Shown: positions 34,381 through 46,261 of the stretch, one piece after another | Layout: each line of letters begins with the position of its first letter | Position numbering within the stretch: position 1 is the first letter of the stretch | Assembly (NCBI RefSeq): GCF_001638985.1 | Contig: NW_017265157.1 | Location: forward strand, 1 to 64,000 | Length of the DNA stretch: 64,000 bases | DNA from: Phycomyces blakesleeanus NRRL 1555(-) | Lineage: Eukaryota; Mucoromycota; Mucoromycetes; Mucorales; Phycomycetaceae | Direction: 5' to 3' | Translations under genes and position numbers: made by a program | Notes under the pieces: generated by a model | What the model saw: only the letters and a program-made list of their open reading frames with translations | Databases searched by the model: none | Told to the model about the DNA's origin: nothing

Positions 34381-35759
34381 TTACCATTTTCTCCGCCGTA
34401 GTGTAAGTATAACTATTATAACATTTACTTTACAAGATCAATGATGAATGCTTAATTAACTATATTGCATTTAAACATTGTGTTACTATTCCAAAGTCCA
34501 TTTACACTGATGTCATTTTTTTAACCAGTAAAATATTCTGGTGTCGAAAATTAAAAAAATAATGTCATAGTAACATGTTTACAGTTAAGCTGTTATATAT
34601 CTTTTCAAGAAGTTAAATAAGTAAACATTGTGAAATATATATATAATGGGAATTATAACTTTTATTCTTTTTATCTTTCTTAAAAAATAACAATTCAAAA
34701 AATGTCTGATATCAACACTACACTCATAAACTCTGTCAGAAAAATTGAAATTGATATTGCCAAAATAAAGCAAATGGTACACATGCTTCAAGATCAGTTT
34801 AGCAAACAATTTGCCCCAGCTGTCAGTGCGGAAGACCTTAGTACAGTGCAACAAAGCATTATTAAGCAAAGTGGTAAGACATATTTACTCTATTCTAGTA
34901 CATTCGCTTGCCTTATTAATATTATGGCATACAATTTCCTCTTTGGTAGCTCTTGAACATGTTGCTGAGTCTGTGAAAAGATCTCAATTCACCAAGTATC
35001 CTGACCAGCTTGGCAAGTGAGTAATTGGCACAGGTGGCAATTTCAAAGGGAAAAACGAAGCCCAGAAATACAATTTGTTGTTGCAGTTGCTTCATGAACA
35101 GGACTGGAAAGCATGCTGCAAAGAAATTCCGGGAGGACAACCTTTGCCTCAACTAGTACTTCTTTCAGACAATGATTTGTCTATGAAACGATTGCAGTTC
35201 AAGACGTTGAGACGCACAATCAAGCACAATCTCATTGACAAAGACTTTTCTGCTTTAAGTAAAGAATGGAAAGGTATCCCAGCAAAGCACCGGGAATACT
35301 ACATGATGCAATTAGAGAGAATAGCAAAGGATAATGGCTTTCACTAGAAAAATTTACCAATTTTATCTTGCTCAAATATCAGATAAATCTAAGTGGAAGA
35401 TGAGATACTCCCCCATTAATAGTGATATTTAATTTTGATATACAGTGAACTTTTATCTATGGCAATGAAGTATATGATCAGATATATAGGTTGACGGAGT
35501 CTAAAGGTATATGAGTTTATATCCAGCAAGCTGCGCAAAACTAATAATATATTATACTTGCGCTTTACTCTCAATGAATACAGTGTTTTGTATGGCCTGT
35601 TGTAATTTATACACACAAACTCAAATGACGAGATGACCAATTATATAGAACTCTCTGTTAGATTTGATACATGATGATTGGATTTGTTTCTTATGAAAGC
35701 AATTAAAAAAAAGTCAGGATGAAATAAATTGTGGAAATGGGTTATATGTTTAACAGTCA

Positions 35760-35880
35760 AAAATGAGAAAACAGATCTTTATTATATGTAAAAGTGAGGA
35801 AACAGGTTTTTTTTATTGTATATAGAATTGAGGAAACTGGTCTTTTTATTGTATATAAAACCAGATGAATAGGCTTGGTT
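35760..35880. repeat. Short tandem repeats in CACTA-3 left region
   Basis: Three related units contain GAGGAAAC or GAGAAAAC followed by AGRTYTTTTTATTRTATRTA at about 35-50-bp spacing. They lie about 420 bp inside the left end, where CACTA elements keep binding-site arrays. Confidence 0.5.
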
Positions 35881-37513
35881 TTCTTTATTAAAACAAGTCT
35901 CTTTGGTTTGTTTATTTTTTGTAATATTTGAATAATAATAATATTCTTTAGTTGAATTTTATTTCATTTGATATAATCAATAGTTTCTTGATATATATAG
36001 TCTATTCTTGCTTCTTTTGAGTCTTGTATACTATAGTTGTATTGGTTGATACTCTTTCTTGCTGTATTACCAGCATTATTTCTTGCTTATTTTGAGTGAG
36101 CTATATAACTTACTTGACGGTATACTTAACTTTCTAAGAGTGAAAGAGAAAATATTAATTTTTTGGATAAACCTGATGTTTTTTTCTTTGTAATACTTAC
36201 TTTCTAGTTGAGATCTACTGACCAGTTTTAATAATGAATTATATTTAACTTGGTTGCATTGGTGGCCGGGGTTTAGTACTGTTGATTAAACTACAATAAA
36301 CAGCCTTAAGTATTGTGTACAAACAAGTATTAAAATATAATGAACAATTGTCAAAGTCAACTTACCAGAGAATAATCAAACGTAAAATAAGATAAAAACT
36401 AGTTCATGCTGATCACAGTAGGGATCTTGAGTGAGAGGTCTATGTGAACTGTAATAGATTAGAAAAAAGAGACAATAGCTATGTGATAAAGTCTTACTAT
36501 CATAATAGATTGTAACATCAATGTCAAAGATAACAGAGATTGCTGGGGGTTACATAAAATAAGATCGTCAGTGGTGAGTATTTATTATATTGTTATTCCT
36601 TTTTTATCTGCAATAAATAATATCTATCATGAAAAGTAAAAGAATCTATAACGATGATCAGCTATATAGTAATAGTAGGAAAAACATAATAGACATAAGA
36701 ACAAGAAGAAAAAGAACGCGTGAAAGAAAAGAGTCACTAGCAAAAAATAATAAACCAAAATAAATAAGCCAAAAAAAGAAAAAAAAAGCAATGATCTATG
36801 TTGGTTTGACCCTGAGAAAATGCTGGCAATAAAATACCGTTCTTGTGAAGTTTTATAGAATAAAATCAACAGTAAAAAAGATTGAGACGTATATAAGAAT
36901 ACTTTGAGACTGTATATAGGTTGTCTTTATTAAAGAATACAAAGTTGTCCTTTTTATATCAAAACACGATCTGCTTTGTCAGTCACATCTTAATTTCTTA
37001 AGTCTGAGTTCATTTAGATATTAGAGAGCTGGTACTGCTATGTTTATAATTTAATCTAATTGCAGTATCCTCATATTAACTCAGTGCTTACTGAGCTGTC
37101 ATAATTACAGTACTTTCTGTAATTAATTATTGGTCTTATTGATTTACCATAAGTAAAATAAATAAATTATTCATTTGTTCTTGTAATGATAGCTGTTTTA
37201 CTATAATAATAGGAATATGTTCTTAAATGTAATAAATCCAACAACCAAGTGTCTGGATCACCACAGTTCTGAAGAAAAAAAAAAGTGATTCCTGCTCAGC
37301 TTCATATCTGACAAGCCATGTCTCACTGGGTTAAAAGATACGTTACTGAATAAAGATTACTATTAATAAAATATAGTTAAATAGCATTCATAATATGATA
37401 ACAAACTATCTTTTCTCTCGCTTCATTTTATTATCTGTATATATATATCCAAAATGATCATTCGAAGTGTATATTGATAATTAACCGTCATTAATGTATT
37501 CAATAAAAGAAAC
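35881..37513. other. Non-coding left part of CACTA-3
   Basis: AT-rich with no convincing open frame. It lies between the subterminal repeats and the start of the plus-strand gene and presumably includes that gene's promoter. Confidence 0.45.
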
Positions 37514-38820
37514 ATGAGCAATCGCTGCATTTCTCTTCTCTGTCACCAAAACACCAGAATGCGTGCTGTCGAACGTAGTGAACTAGCAACTACTACTAAC
37601 ATTGCTTGTACTTCAGGCACTGTCTCTCTTGCTGTCACTGCCCCCAATACAGAGCTTGATATTGGTCAGAGAGACTCGATTCTTGAGCTCCTGGAATCGA
37701 CCAATGAGAAAATCGATTCGTTGAGTAGTGAAATCAATAAGATATCAAGACGGATAAATAATGTGGAAACAGGTGTTCATCTCTCAAATGAGACGAATGC
37801 CTATCTTAAAAAGGCTGTCAACAATATTATTGATGCACAAACAACGCTCAACAGTGCTACCACAAGCAACATGACAAATAGAAACACTATCTCAGTAAGA
37901 GACTATGCTTCTCTGATAGAAGAGGATACAACTGTATCAGATATAAATTTATCAGGAAAACGTTACCCGAAGATATCAGTATATAAACTTTTAAAATGAA
38001 TATAACCTTTCTATATTTCTAACAAAAAAAACTATAGGAACTCATCTATGGGTACATAAGAAACCCGAATTTCACCAGTTTGGATCGCATCAAAGTTGCT
38101 GAAAACAACGAAAGAGTAGGATAGTCTTTGACAAATAATTTCAAGGACGAATATAACAATGCTCTTGCCATGCAACTTGTGAATTATCTGAGAATTCAGA
38201 AAGATGCTGTTGAGGTTCCCACAAGCGATCTTATCAGAATAATAAAGAACCACTTTTGGAACCAAGTACGTGAATTCAGATCCTCTCCTAGTAAGAAAAC
38301 TTCTTGGCAAAGCTCGTCAAGAAGACGCAGTCGCAAAAAGGTGGTAAGTTGGAATTTTAAGTAAAAAGTATATTTATACTCTACTTACTTATATTTAAAA
38401 TATTTTACGTATAGCTTTACGATCGTCGTGTCTTAACATACCAGATCTACAAAACTAATATTGACACATTGATGAAAATACCTGATTGTGGTAGAGTTCT
38501 TTTGAGAACTGTCATGTCAGATGGCGAGAGTGATGAAGAAGGCAAATTACAAGTTTATCGTCCTAGCTGAAGAAGCAATAAGGTATTTTCATATAGAAAA
38601 AAGAATCTTTAAAACACTATATTTGATAAGACAAGTTACTTATATATTTCTCTTATAAAAATAGCTTCAAGCGGTTATTAATACGGTTGATGACTTTTCT
38701 GTTGTCAGACTAAAGAAAAAGGCAAATAGTTTGTTGGAGCAAAACTGTTCAACTAGAACCAAGAGTATTCCTGCTAGCTTGGCCATCACGTTACCAGAAT
38801 GGGCAATTTCAATGGAATAA
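37514..38820 (+). pseudogene. CACTA-3 second gene (coiled-coil protein), disrupted
   Basis: Exon 1 (37514 to about 37970) encodes a Ser/Thr-rich start and a coiled coil (SILELLESTNEKIDSLSSEI). After an intron, a frame from about 38038 runs through ALAMQLVNYLRIQKDAVEV to a basic SSRRRSRKK stretch. Further exons begin at about 38416 (LYDRRVLTYQIYK) and 38664 (LQAVINTVDDF), ending TAA at 38820. In-frame stops are TAG 38122-38124 and TGA 38568-38570. It resembles the CACTA-2 second protein in layout (coiled coil, basic region) but not detectably in sequence. The function is not known. Confidence 0.6.
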
Positions 38821-39205
38821 AAACAAATAAAAACAAAAAACCTAAGTAAATAAAATGACATAAATTGAATAAAATAAAATAAAATAAAATAAAATAAAAC
38901 GCTTTTTTTTTCAAGTATTGTGCAAACATATACCTGTTGATGAATCCGCAATGTAAAAGATGTGCATCGTTTATACATTGACTTTGGGTTGAATACATTT
39001 TTTTGTTTGTTTTTAAAGTAATTTTAGAACATAAGCTATGAAAATGTACTATCAAAGGTATATATCAAACTCTCAGGTTAAACATATCTGAACAAAAGAT
39101 ATTTATATATAGTAAGCATATGTATTTATTAATATTAAAGAAATATAAAAGTTATTAACAATATTTAATTGGTATTTTCTATTTATTTTATTTTATTTTT
39201 ATATT

Positions 39206-42200
39206 TTAAATGTATATTTTTCTAGACAATGGAATAATGCACATCTTGATTGCACCTTGCACACCTCTGTGCTCTCCAATAGCCACGGGTACAAGAATCC
39301 TATGTACAGGTAGAATACTCTCAATATTTTCCACAACAAAATCCTTCTCATTAACTTCAACACCCTCATTGACTTTTGGCTGCAATTTTGTCTCTTTATA
39401 CCACCGTACATATGAAAACACATGCCAACTCGAATGGCCAGCAAACGAGTTTGTGGCAGTGTTCACGAAGAGGTACTGTATCTGCCCAGTATACGCATTG
39501 ATATATCTGTCATTGCTTGTTTGGAAAAGGGCCTGGATGTATGACCCGTGCTTGGCCATACCATCACCACCTTTGTACACCTGTTCCAGAAGATGAATCG
39601 ATTTCATTTTCTGAATCCAATTATTGACCATCTTTTGATCTGGTCCAGGCTGGCAATAATGGCAGAGGGCCTGGTCATCATAAGTCTCCCAATAATATGC
39701 CAACAAGTTCAGGTACTCGGATTCCTTCATACTGGTTTCCCTTTCCAACTCCAACAGAAAAGTAGAAGGCAGTAAAGGCTCATTGCCTTTGGTGATATCA
39801 AAGTTTGCATTTGCAGATGTGATGAAATCATCAAGTACAAAAGCAAAGGAAGCAGAGGAAACAGATGAACCAATTAGCTTGACAAGAAGACCAGCATGAG
39901 ATGGGCAGATACAAGGAATGATGGCATGAGCAAGGTCACTCTTATATGCATCTTCCAGGTATCTTCTCATGTAAGTGGCCTCAAAGCCATCCCTCTGATT
40001 GGTAGCATAGTTCTTGAGGACGCCATTGAACCTCTCAAAGCTAAACAACCAATAGCCATACACCGGCCCAAAACTGACGATTGTCTCCTTTAGATGCAAA
40101 TAGAGATGCATATTTGGCGAAAGGAGATCTGGATCGTACAGAACCTCACATTCCACACAGAAGGTCTCCAGAGAGTGATGGGCATCATCCAGATCCTCGG
40201 TGGAAATACTTGGACTTGATAGAAGATGGCATGCGTTGACAAAGCAGATCCAGTTCCGCAGGTAAATATCCAGAAGACAGCCTCGCAGAAGAATGAGAGA
40301 GTACACCAGGCACCAGAATTTCCATTCGTCGGCCTTCATAAAAGGGAAACCCTTGCCAATCATCTTTCTCAGAGGGGTATAATCAGGGGGTATAATCATC
40401 TTGTCAGATATGCAGGCAGATGCTGACAAGTCTGCATCAGTCAACGCTCCTTCTGACCTCCATCTCTCCATCATGCGTTTTGCTGTTCCCAGGAAGAGGT
40501 TATGCATCAGATCAATGATTGCGCACTTGACTGCATTAAAGTACTTGAGATTGTGAAGTTCCGACCAGCAGACTCCATTCTCTCTTTTCAACCTTGTACG
40601 CTGGGCATCACTACTTGCATTTCTCCACGTTGTTACATCTTGCCTATTGGCTTCTTTGGTGTGATGGACCCACTTGAAAAAGACAAAGCCAGAGTAGTCT
40701 ACACCATGACCTTTTTCAAGGCGAGGAAAATGGTGGTCGCATTTATGGCAGGCATTTATACTGGCATGAGATGTAAACCCACAGGTCTTGTGAGCAGCAG
40801 GGATGTCACAGGCTACCAAAAGCAAGGCAGCACGAACAAGAGCACCTTAGGGACACTGGGCTGTTGGGATCATCACACCCACATACAACTGTTTAAGCTC
40901 CTCAATGAGGGGACGGAGGTAGTAATTGATCTCACTCGTCTTGGCTTCCTTTGGTCCTGGCATGAGCCTAGTGAGGACAATGTTCTCCTTCTTATACCGT
41001 TCGGACCTTGGCAAATTGTTAACCAAAAGGTAAATGGCCCCACATGAGTAAGTGACTCCATCGAAAGGCTGAAAGCAATCGATGTTCAACGTGAGCATAA
41101 GAGAACGCTCATGGGCCACAAATTGATTGTTGTCATGATCCTTCAATTCGCCCCACTTGGCACCATTGTAGATGTCAAACATTATATCAGAGACTTGATG
41201 TCTGTATCTCCATGCGTTAATGGCTGCCTCAAATCCAGGGCAACAAAAGAAGATTCTGAATGCACTGGTGATAGAGTTGTATAAATATGCTCTCTTGGGT
41301 CTAGAAGAGTTTGAAGGTGCCGACAAGAAAAGCTGGTTTCTGCATGTAGCCCCCAAAAGCTTTCAGAAGTTGCAGCACTGAGAAACGCCTTCGGACTCAA
41401 GGTATGTCTGGTGACATTCACCGCAGGCGACAGAACGCTGAACACCTTTGATCATAGTATTCAGTCCGGTCATATTACTGAGACCACTGGAGCTCAAGGG
41501 AAGACGGAAGGACTGTCCAAAATGCGCAAGAACCTTGTTGAGCAACTTGATAAGAATGGCACCACCGAAATTCACAACATACTTTGATATGAAGAACGCA
41601 GCAAAAGAGGCAATGAAGGCGTTTGTGGAATCAGTTGGCATCTCAGATGAAGAAAAGTTTTCTGTTTGATAATGATATTAGTATATGTTACATTTTTTAG
41701 TTTACAAGTTTATTTTTTTGTACTAACCTTCAATATCTTCAGAATCGTCCAAATCATCCAAAGCATTGAGAGCGTTCTGAGCGTCTGACTCAATGCTGTC
41801 ATCATCACTGTCACTTTCGCCATTGAACAACAAATCTTTGGTAAAAGCAGGTAGATCTTCTGTAGCTATGTTGGTATAAAAAGTGTTAAAGACTATACTT
41901 CTATTATACTACTGTAATAAAATTATATACTTACATTCAATTTGCTCATTGACTTCATTGTTCTCGGCATCAATCTCCATGTCATTATCATTTAGCTCAT
42001 GTAGTGTTTGTGTAGAAGGTACTGTAATATATAATTATACATATTTTTGTTAGACATAAAAAAAAAGACTTTTAATTCTAGTTGGAAAAGTGTTGCTGTA
42101 TATTGTACTTACAAAGATAATCTCTTTTAAACTTTTCAATGAGATCGGCAGAAGCATGTCTTCTGTATGTCTGCTTGGACACCATCTCAAAAGCTTGACC

Positions 42201-42257
42201 ATAAGGAGAGCAGACGGAGCATATACATTTGACTTGAATAGTAGAATAGGTAGACAT
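39206..42257 (-). pseudogene. CACTA-3 Tnp2-like transposase, disrupted
   Basis: The gene starts MSTYSTIQVKCICSVC with a Cys-rich N-terminus (exon 42257-42113), then acidic exons (42021-41935 and about 41870-41730) and one long exon. The long exon has VACGECHQTYLES, NYYLRPLIEELKQLY, LLVACDIPAAHKTCGFTSHA and CHKCDHHFP (Tnp2 core with a zinc site), and WLFSFERFNGVLKNYATNQR (DUF4218-like). TGA at 41363-41365 and TAA at 40844-40846 interrupt one otherwise continuous frame of about 800 codons. The family catalyses cut-and-paste transposition; this copy cannot. Confidence 0.85.
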
Positions 42258-43631
42258 ATTTGGTTTGTAAAAGTTGGTTTTTTTTAGAGTTAACAATAAA
42301 GGAAAATGATTCAGGTACATAGTTTATTTTATTCCTTTTATAGTTTAACAAATCTCAAACTGTCAGAATTGACATCTGTAATCATAGTCGGTAACTGACC
42401 ATAAACAGTACCATTTGTTTCATCCTGGGTAAAATACCATAATCTTGCTGATTGGTCCTTGCGTATGTTTTAGATAATGTCTCACTATATTACCATTACT
42501 GTATGGGTGTCATTTATAATATATTAAAAGTGTTATACTTTCTTCCTTGAATATATAGTACTTATGCACATACAATTAAACAAAGGCTTAATTTTTATTA
42601 ATATTTATAATTATTACTATAATAATAGATAATAAAATTATCTATTATTGTTTTTTACTAACAGTGATTTTCTTGTTTCAATATATATATTATTATTATT
42701 ATTATTATTATTAATTTGTATGAGACAATATACAAAATAATATTAATTCCACAACATACAAAAGAACAAAAAAAATCCCAGACATACACTCAACCAAAAA
42801 TATAAAACATTTGACTAATACCCAATAAAAAACCATAATATTACTATTGCCATTAAAAATAAAAAAAGGCATGAATTTGAATTTGGCTCTACTATGTATC
42901 ATATTATCTACCTATTTCCCACAGGTGAAATTAGGGTTTTTTTGCAGTGTTTGCTATCTACAAGTGCAAGAGCATGTGGTGTGCCAAAAGCCTTCTCTGA
43001 GGAAGCTTCAAAAGTGACAACCAGAAGCAAAAAAGAAGAATGGTAGAGAAGAACATTGTAAGTTTATTAATTAAAAGATTTCATTTGTATGTTTTAATAA
43101 ACGTTTAAAAAATTATAAGGCACAGCAAGATGCAAATGATTCTTCATTGTCTTCTGATAATATATCAGAAATGGATGGTGGCGAGTCGCCTATTATGGTG
43201 GATGTGCTGTAAGTTACCATGGTTTCTGCTGGTTTGGTGCTGTCAATACGAAACTAATATAAACTTTTTACTTTTTTATAAAGGTCTCCTCTGGCAGAAA
43301 TGAGTGTTGAGCCAGCACATAAGAGAAGCCGAAGATTGTAGGAGGTTTTGATTGGTTCAAAATATTTTTTAGCATATTTTTAGTTTGGTTTTTATATTTG
43401 TCTTTTATTTTCTTTTTTTCTCTTTCTTTCTCTTGTTTTTTTATTCTTTCTCTTTAAATAAAGATGTGTTGCCCTTTTTTATGTGATTGGTATCTGTATA
43501 GTCATCAGCATTGAAAACTAATATACAACATCTGCAGCATTGCTACAATTAATTTTTGAATAAAGCACAATAGATTTTTTTTTTCAAAGAACAAAAAAAA
43601 ACTAATAATACTCTTGTGCTACTATGTTATA

Positions 43632-44979
43632 CACTCCGACAATAAAAATCATCAATGAACCACATTTTTCATGCTGCTTTTTTTATAACATTCTTTACCT
43701 TTCTCTTCCTCACACTTTTATCTCAAAATTACTCACTAATGTCGAAAAGTAATAAAAGAATTAAAACTACTCCCTCCAGATGCGAACTGTCAGATTTTGA
43801 GCATAGAGGCATTGTTCGACTCTCAAAAGCTGATCATACTCTAACTGACATCGCAAACCGTATAAACATTCCTAGAACTACAGTTTTTGATACAATAAAG
43901 CGCTGGGAGACTACTGGAACAGCCAAGACAAAGACCAGACCTGGGAGACCAAAGAAACTTAGTGTAACAGACGTTACAAGTCTTTGTTTGAGTGTGAGAC
44001 GTAATCCTTTTGAGAGTTATGGATACTACCAGGCAAATTTGGGAGCTGCTGACGTTATTGTCTGTAGACAGACAGTTATCCAATACCTACGAGCAAAAGG
44101 CTTTGGTTCTTACACCCCTGTATCTCAACCAAAGTTAACCCATGAGCAGAAAAAGAATTGGTTGCGTTGGGCTAGAGCTAGGGCCAGTTTTAGCATCGAA
44201 GACTGGAGCAGAGTGGTGTGGTCAGATGAGTCGAGGTTCATGGTGAAAGGCAATGATTCTGACCCATCCGTAATTTGTAAACGAGGGGAGAGGCACCAGG
44301 AACGCCATACACTAACAGCAGAAAAGTATGGAAAAGGTTCCATGATGGTATGGGGCTGTTTCTGGGCTGGTGGCATTGGGCCATTATCGTTTATCAAAGG
44401 ATCTGTAGACCAAGATTCATACGTCAATTGTCTGTCTAAGGACTTCAATCCCTGGTACAAAAAATTGAATGAAGAACATGACATCATATTCACATTCCAA
44501 GAAGATGGTGCTAGCTATCATACTGGGTCCTACACAACGTGATGGAAAAACCGTTGGGAGATTAAATGATTTGACTACTGACCGTTGCAAAGTCTAGATT
44601 TGAACTCAATTGAGCATGTCTGTCATGCCCTAAAGGCCAAGGTTCAAGAGAGAAAGCCCTCTATTAACAATGTGCAAGAGCTGAAGGCCTGTATTCTTCA
44701 GGAATGGGAGTTGCTTGACCCTGGAGTTCTGCAAACTCTTGTGGTAAGTATGTCTGACAGAGTTAAAGCAGTCATAAAAGCTCATGGTCATCATACCATA
44801 TATTAAACCTCATTTTTTTTTATTTTTATTCTATAATATATATACATTTCTCTATAACAACACAATGTTTGGTTTTATTTTGTCAACTTCTTGAGAAGAT
44901 ATAGCATAATGAAGTTGATGTATGGTTTATTCGGGGGTAGAAATCAAAGATTCTGTTGGTGATTTCAGTTTTGGAAGTG
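43632..44979 (+). mobile_element. Tc1-b: second copy of the Tc1/mariner element
   Basis: The 1348-bp element has left end CACTCCGACAATAAAAATCA and right end TGATTTCAGTTTTGGAAGTG, flanked by TA (43630-43631 and 44980-44981). CACTA-2 has matching uninterrupted sequence at the same place (around 33415-33450), which proves the insertion. It is very similar to Tc1-a over its whole length. Confidence 0.9.
43739..44806 (+). pseudogene. Tc1/mariner transposase (Tc1-b copy)
   Basis: The frame is open for 267 codons, covering the helix-turn-helix region, GRPKKLS, WSDESRF and FQEDGAS. It is then stopped by TGA at 44540-44542, 44567-44569 and 44579-44581. At those three places Tc1-a reads TGG, CGA and TGG. 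The same frame continues past them (NSIEHVCHALK) to TAA 44804-44806. The break falls just before the catalytic Glu. Tc1-b lacks the frameshift of Tc1-a, so the two copies died independently. Confidence 0.9.
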
Positions 44980-45740
44980 TATTTGATAAGTGTTATATTC
45001 TATGTAAGTACCTTGATATAATATACATCTCGTGTTAACAAAACAATGTTCATTCAGTTTTCAACTAAATTCAACTAGACTTTATATTGTATGACTCGAA
45101 TCTTTTTTTTCAGGTTTTATTTGGTAATAAGTTTGTGATACTCACTGCTTTTTTCACTTGTCTTGTAGATATACTAACATTTTTTAATGACATATGAAGC
45201 TTACATATTAATAATATTTTCTAATATATATATTTTTAGAGTAAAAAAAATTCTTTGAAGCTATTAAACGTATTACATAAAGGTAAGCACTATATCATTA
45301 TGTTTATTTATTTATTTTCTCTCTAACATTGATATATTTATAGAAACCAGTAAGAATTAAAGGTCATCTAGTCTATATTGAAGTACTCGAAACACATGAA
45401 ATGATTTTGGAATAAAGGGTTTTTACTGCATACCCTACAGTAGCCAAATGATATCATGTCTTTTTTGCAAGTTCCAATAGATGGGTTTTAAGTAGTATTA
45501 ATATCATATAATAAAACATAAATTGAAGCAAAATCTTATTCAATTCAATTCATTACAATTCATTTTAATTCAATTCAATAAATGGTTCATTTAATATGGC
45601 AAATAAAAAGCGAAATGATATACTAGTATTGGATACAGTAGAGCAAAAAAAAAAGGGGGGGGGGCGTAAAAGAAAACCAAAAATAAAAAAAACCAAAAAA
45701 AAACTAAAAAAAAAGGAATGAACCTCAGTCTTTCAAAAAA

Positions 45741-45861
45741 AAAGTGGCAACTGTGCCTCTAATCGCACTATACAGACTCATATCTGCCATTTTTTATTAT
45801 GTAAGAAATGGCAGTTATGCTACCAAAGTGGTAACATGTTGCCACTTTTTTAGCCATAGTG
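45741..45861. repeat. CACTA-1 right end and subterminal motifs
   Basis: It contains GTGGCAACTGTGCC, ATATCTGCCATTTTTTATT, the inverted AAATGGCAGTTATGCTACC, and the terminus ending CCATAGTG. The layout equals that of CACTA-2 (34300-34403) but with one repeat unit only. Confidence 0.75.
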
Positions 45862-46261
45862 TTAAAAATAAGTCATATATCATACATTATTATATTCTAA
45901 TAAAAATCTGTATTTTTTGCGATGTAATAAAAATATCATTGAATCTAAATAAGGTGCATCTGTAATAACAAGTTTTTCCTTCAAGAAAAATACTTAAATA
46001 CTACATTTAACATTTAATATTTTATTTTTATTTTTTATTTTTCTGCCAAGTCTATCAAAACATATATTTTTTAAGACAATTGTGCAATTTATTGCCTAAT
46101 TAATAAATATTTGTGTTTGTATCTGTGTTTATTTAATATAATCAGAAAAAATTGCGAATTCACATCTCAAGAAAAATATATATTGAAAAACGATAGTGTT
46201 TGAAATATTTTTCCAAATTTTGCCAAAATTCAAAAAATAAAATTCGACTGAATCCACTCTC
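45862..46261. other. AT-rich flank of CACTA-1
   Basis: No gene was recognised. If CACTA-1 inserted cleanly, this should hold the missing start and right end of Harbinger element 2, but I see neither its TIR nor coding sequence. Confidence 0.45.

Larger units (their letters stand above)
26850..34403. mobile_element. CACTA-2: apparently intact CACTA-like transposon
   Basis: The 7554-bp element has termini CACTACGGCGGGA (26850) and, on the minus strand, CACTACGGCGGAG (from 34403), with a 3-bp duplication TAA (26847-26849 and 34404-34406). It carries a transposase gene on minus and a second gene on plus, transcribed divergently from a 1.4-kb spacer, and both read through without stops. It inserted into CACTA-1 next to Tc1-a. 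Of the three CACTA elements here it is the only one with both genes open. Confidence 0.92.
35342..42949. mobile_element. CACTA-3: third CACTA-like transposon, different lineage
   Basis: This 7608-bp insertion has ends CACTAGAAAAATTTACC (left) and, on minus, CACTGCAAAAAAACCC (right), with a 3-bp duplication TTT (35339-35341 and 42950-42952) inside an exon of CACTA-1. It carries a plus-strand coiled-coil gene and a minus-strand Tnp2-like gene. Note the arrangement: the two genes converge here, whereas those of CACTA-1 and -2 diverge. The transposase is only distantly like theirs. Several nonsense codons mark it as inactive. Confidence 0.88.
34702..43341 (+). pseudogene. CACTA-1 second gene, split by CACTA-3
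   Basis: It is homologous to 32110-33140. Exon 1 is 34702-34873 and exon 2 starts at 34950, running into CACTA-3 at 35342. It resumes at 42950, and the last exon ends TAG at 43339-43341. Removing CACTA-3 and one TTT restores collinearity (NGF then AIYKCKSMWCAKSLL, matching HIHQCKRMWCARSLL of CACTA-2). It has TGA at 35018-35020 where CACTA-2 has CGA, and TGA at 42998-43000 where CACTA-2 has CGG. Confidence 0.85.
21469..45861. mobile_element. CACTA-1: old CACTA-like transposon holding four nested elements
   Basis: The left end CACTATGGCTATAG (21469) and the right end reading CACTATGGCTAAAA on the minus strand (from 45861) form a TIR pair. GTGGCAACTGTG-type subterminal motifs lie inside both ends. 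Own sequence is 21469-25499, 26845-26849, 34404-35341, 42950-43631 and 44980-45861, about 6.5 kb in all. It lines up with CACTA-2 in gene order and in intergenic sequence across each break. The flanks (AAT before, TTA after) do not form a clean 3-bp duplication. Both genes are disrupted. Confidence 0.85.

Noticed and set aside
43655..43738. Upstream ATG (43655) as the start of the Tc1-b transposase
   Set aside because: The 28 extra residues are hydrophobic, overlap the inverted repeat region, and the Tc1-a copy starts at the downstream MSKSNKRIK.
7286..44806. Reassignment of TGA to tryptophan as an explanation for the many in-frame TGA codons
   Set aside because: Some TGA codons stand where related copies have Arg (CGA, CGG), TAG and TAA stops also occur, and the intact gypsy, LINE and CACTA-2 genes use TGG for Trp and TGA as a normal stop.
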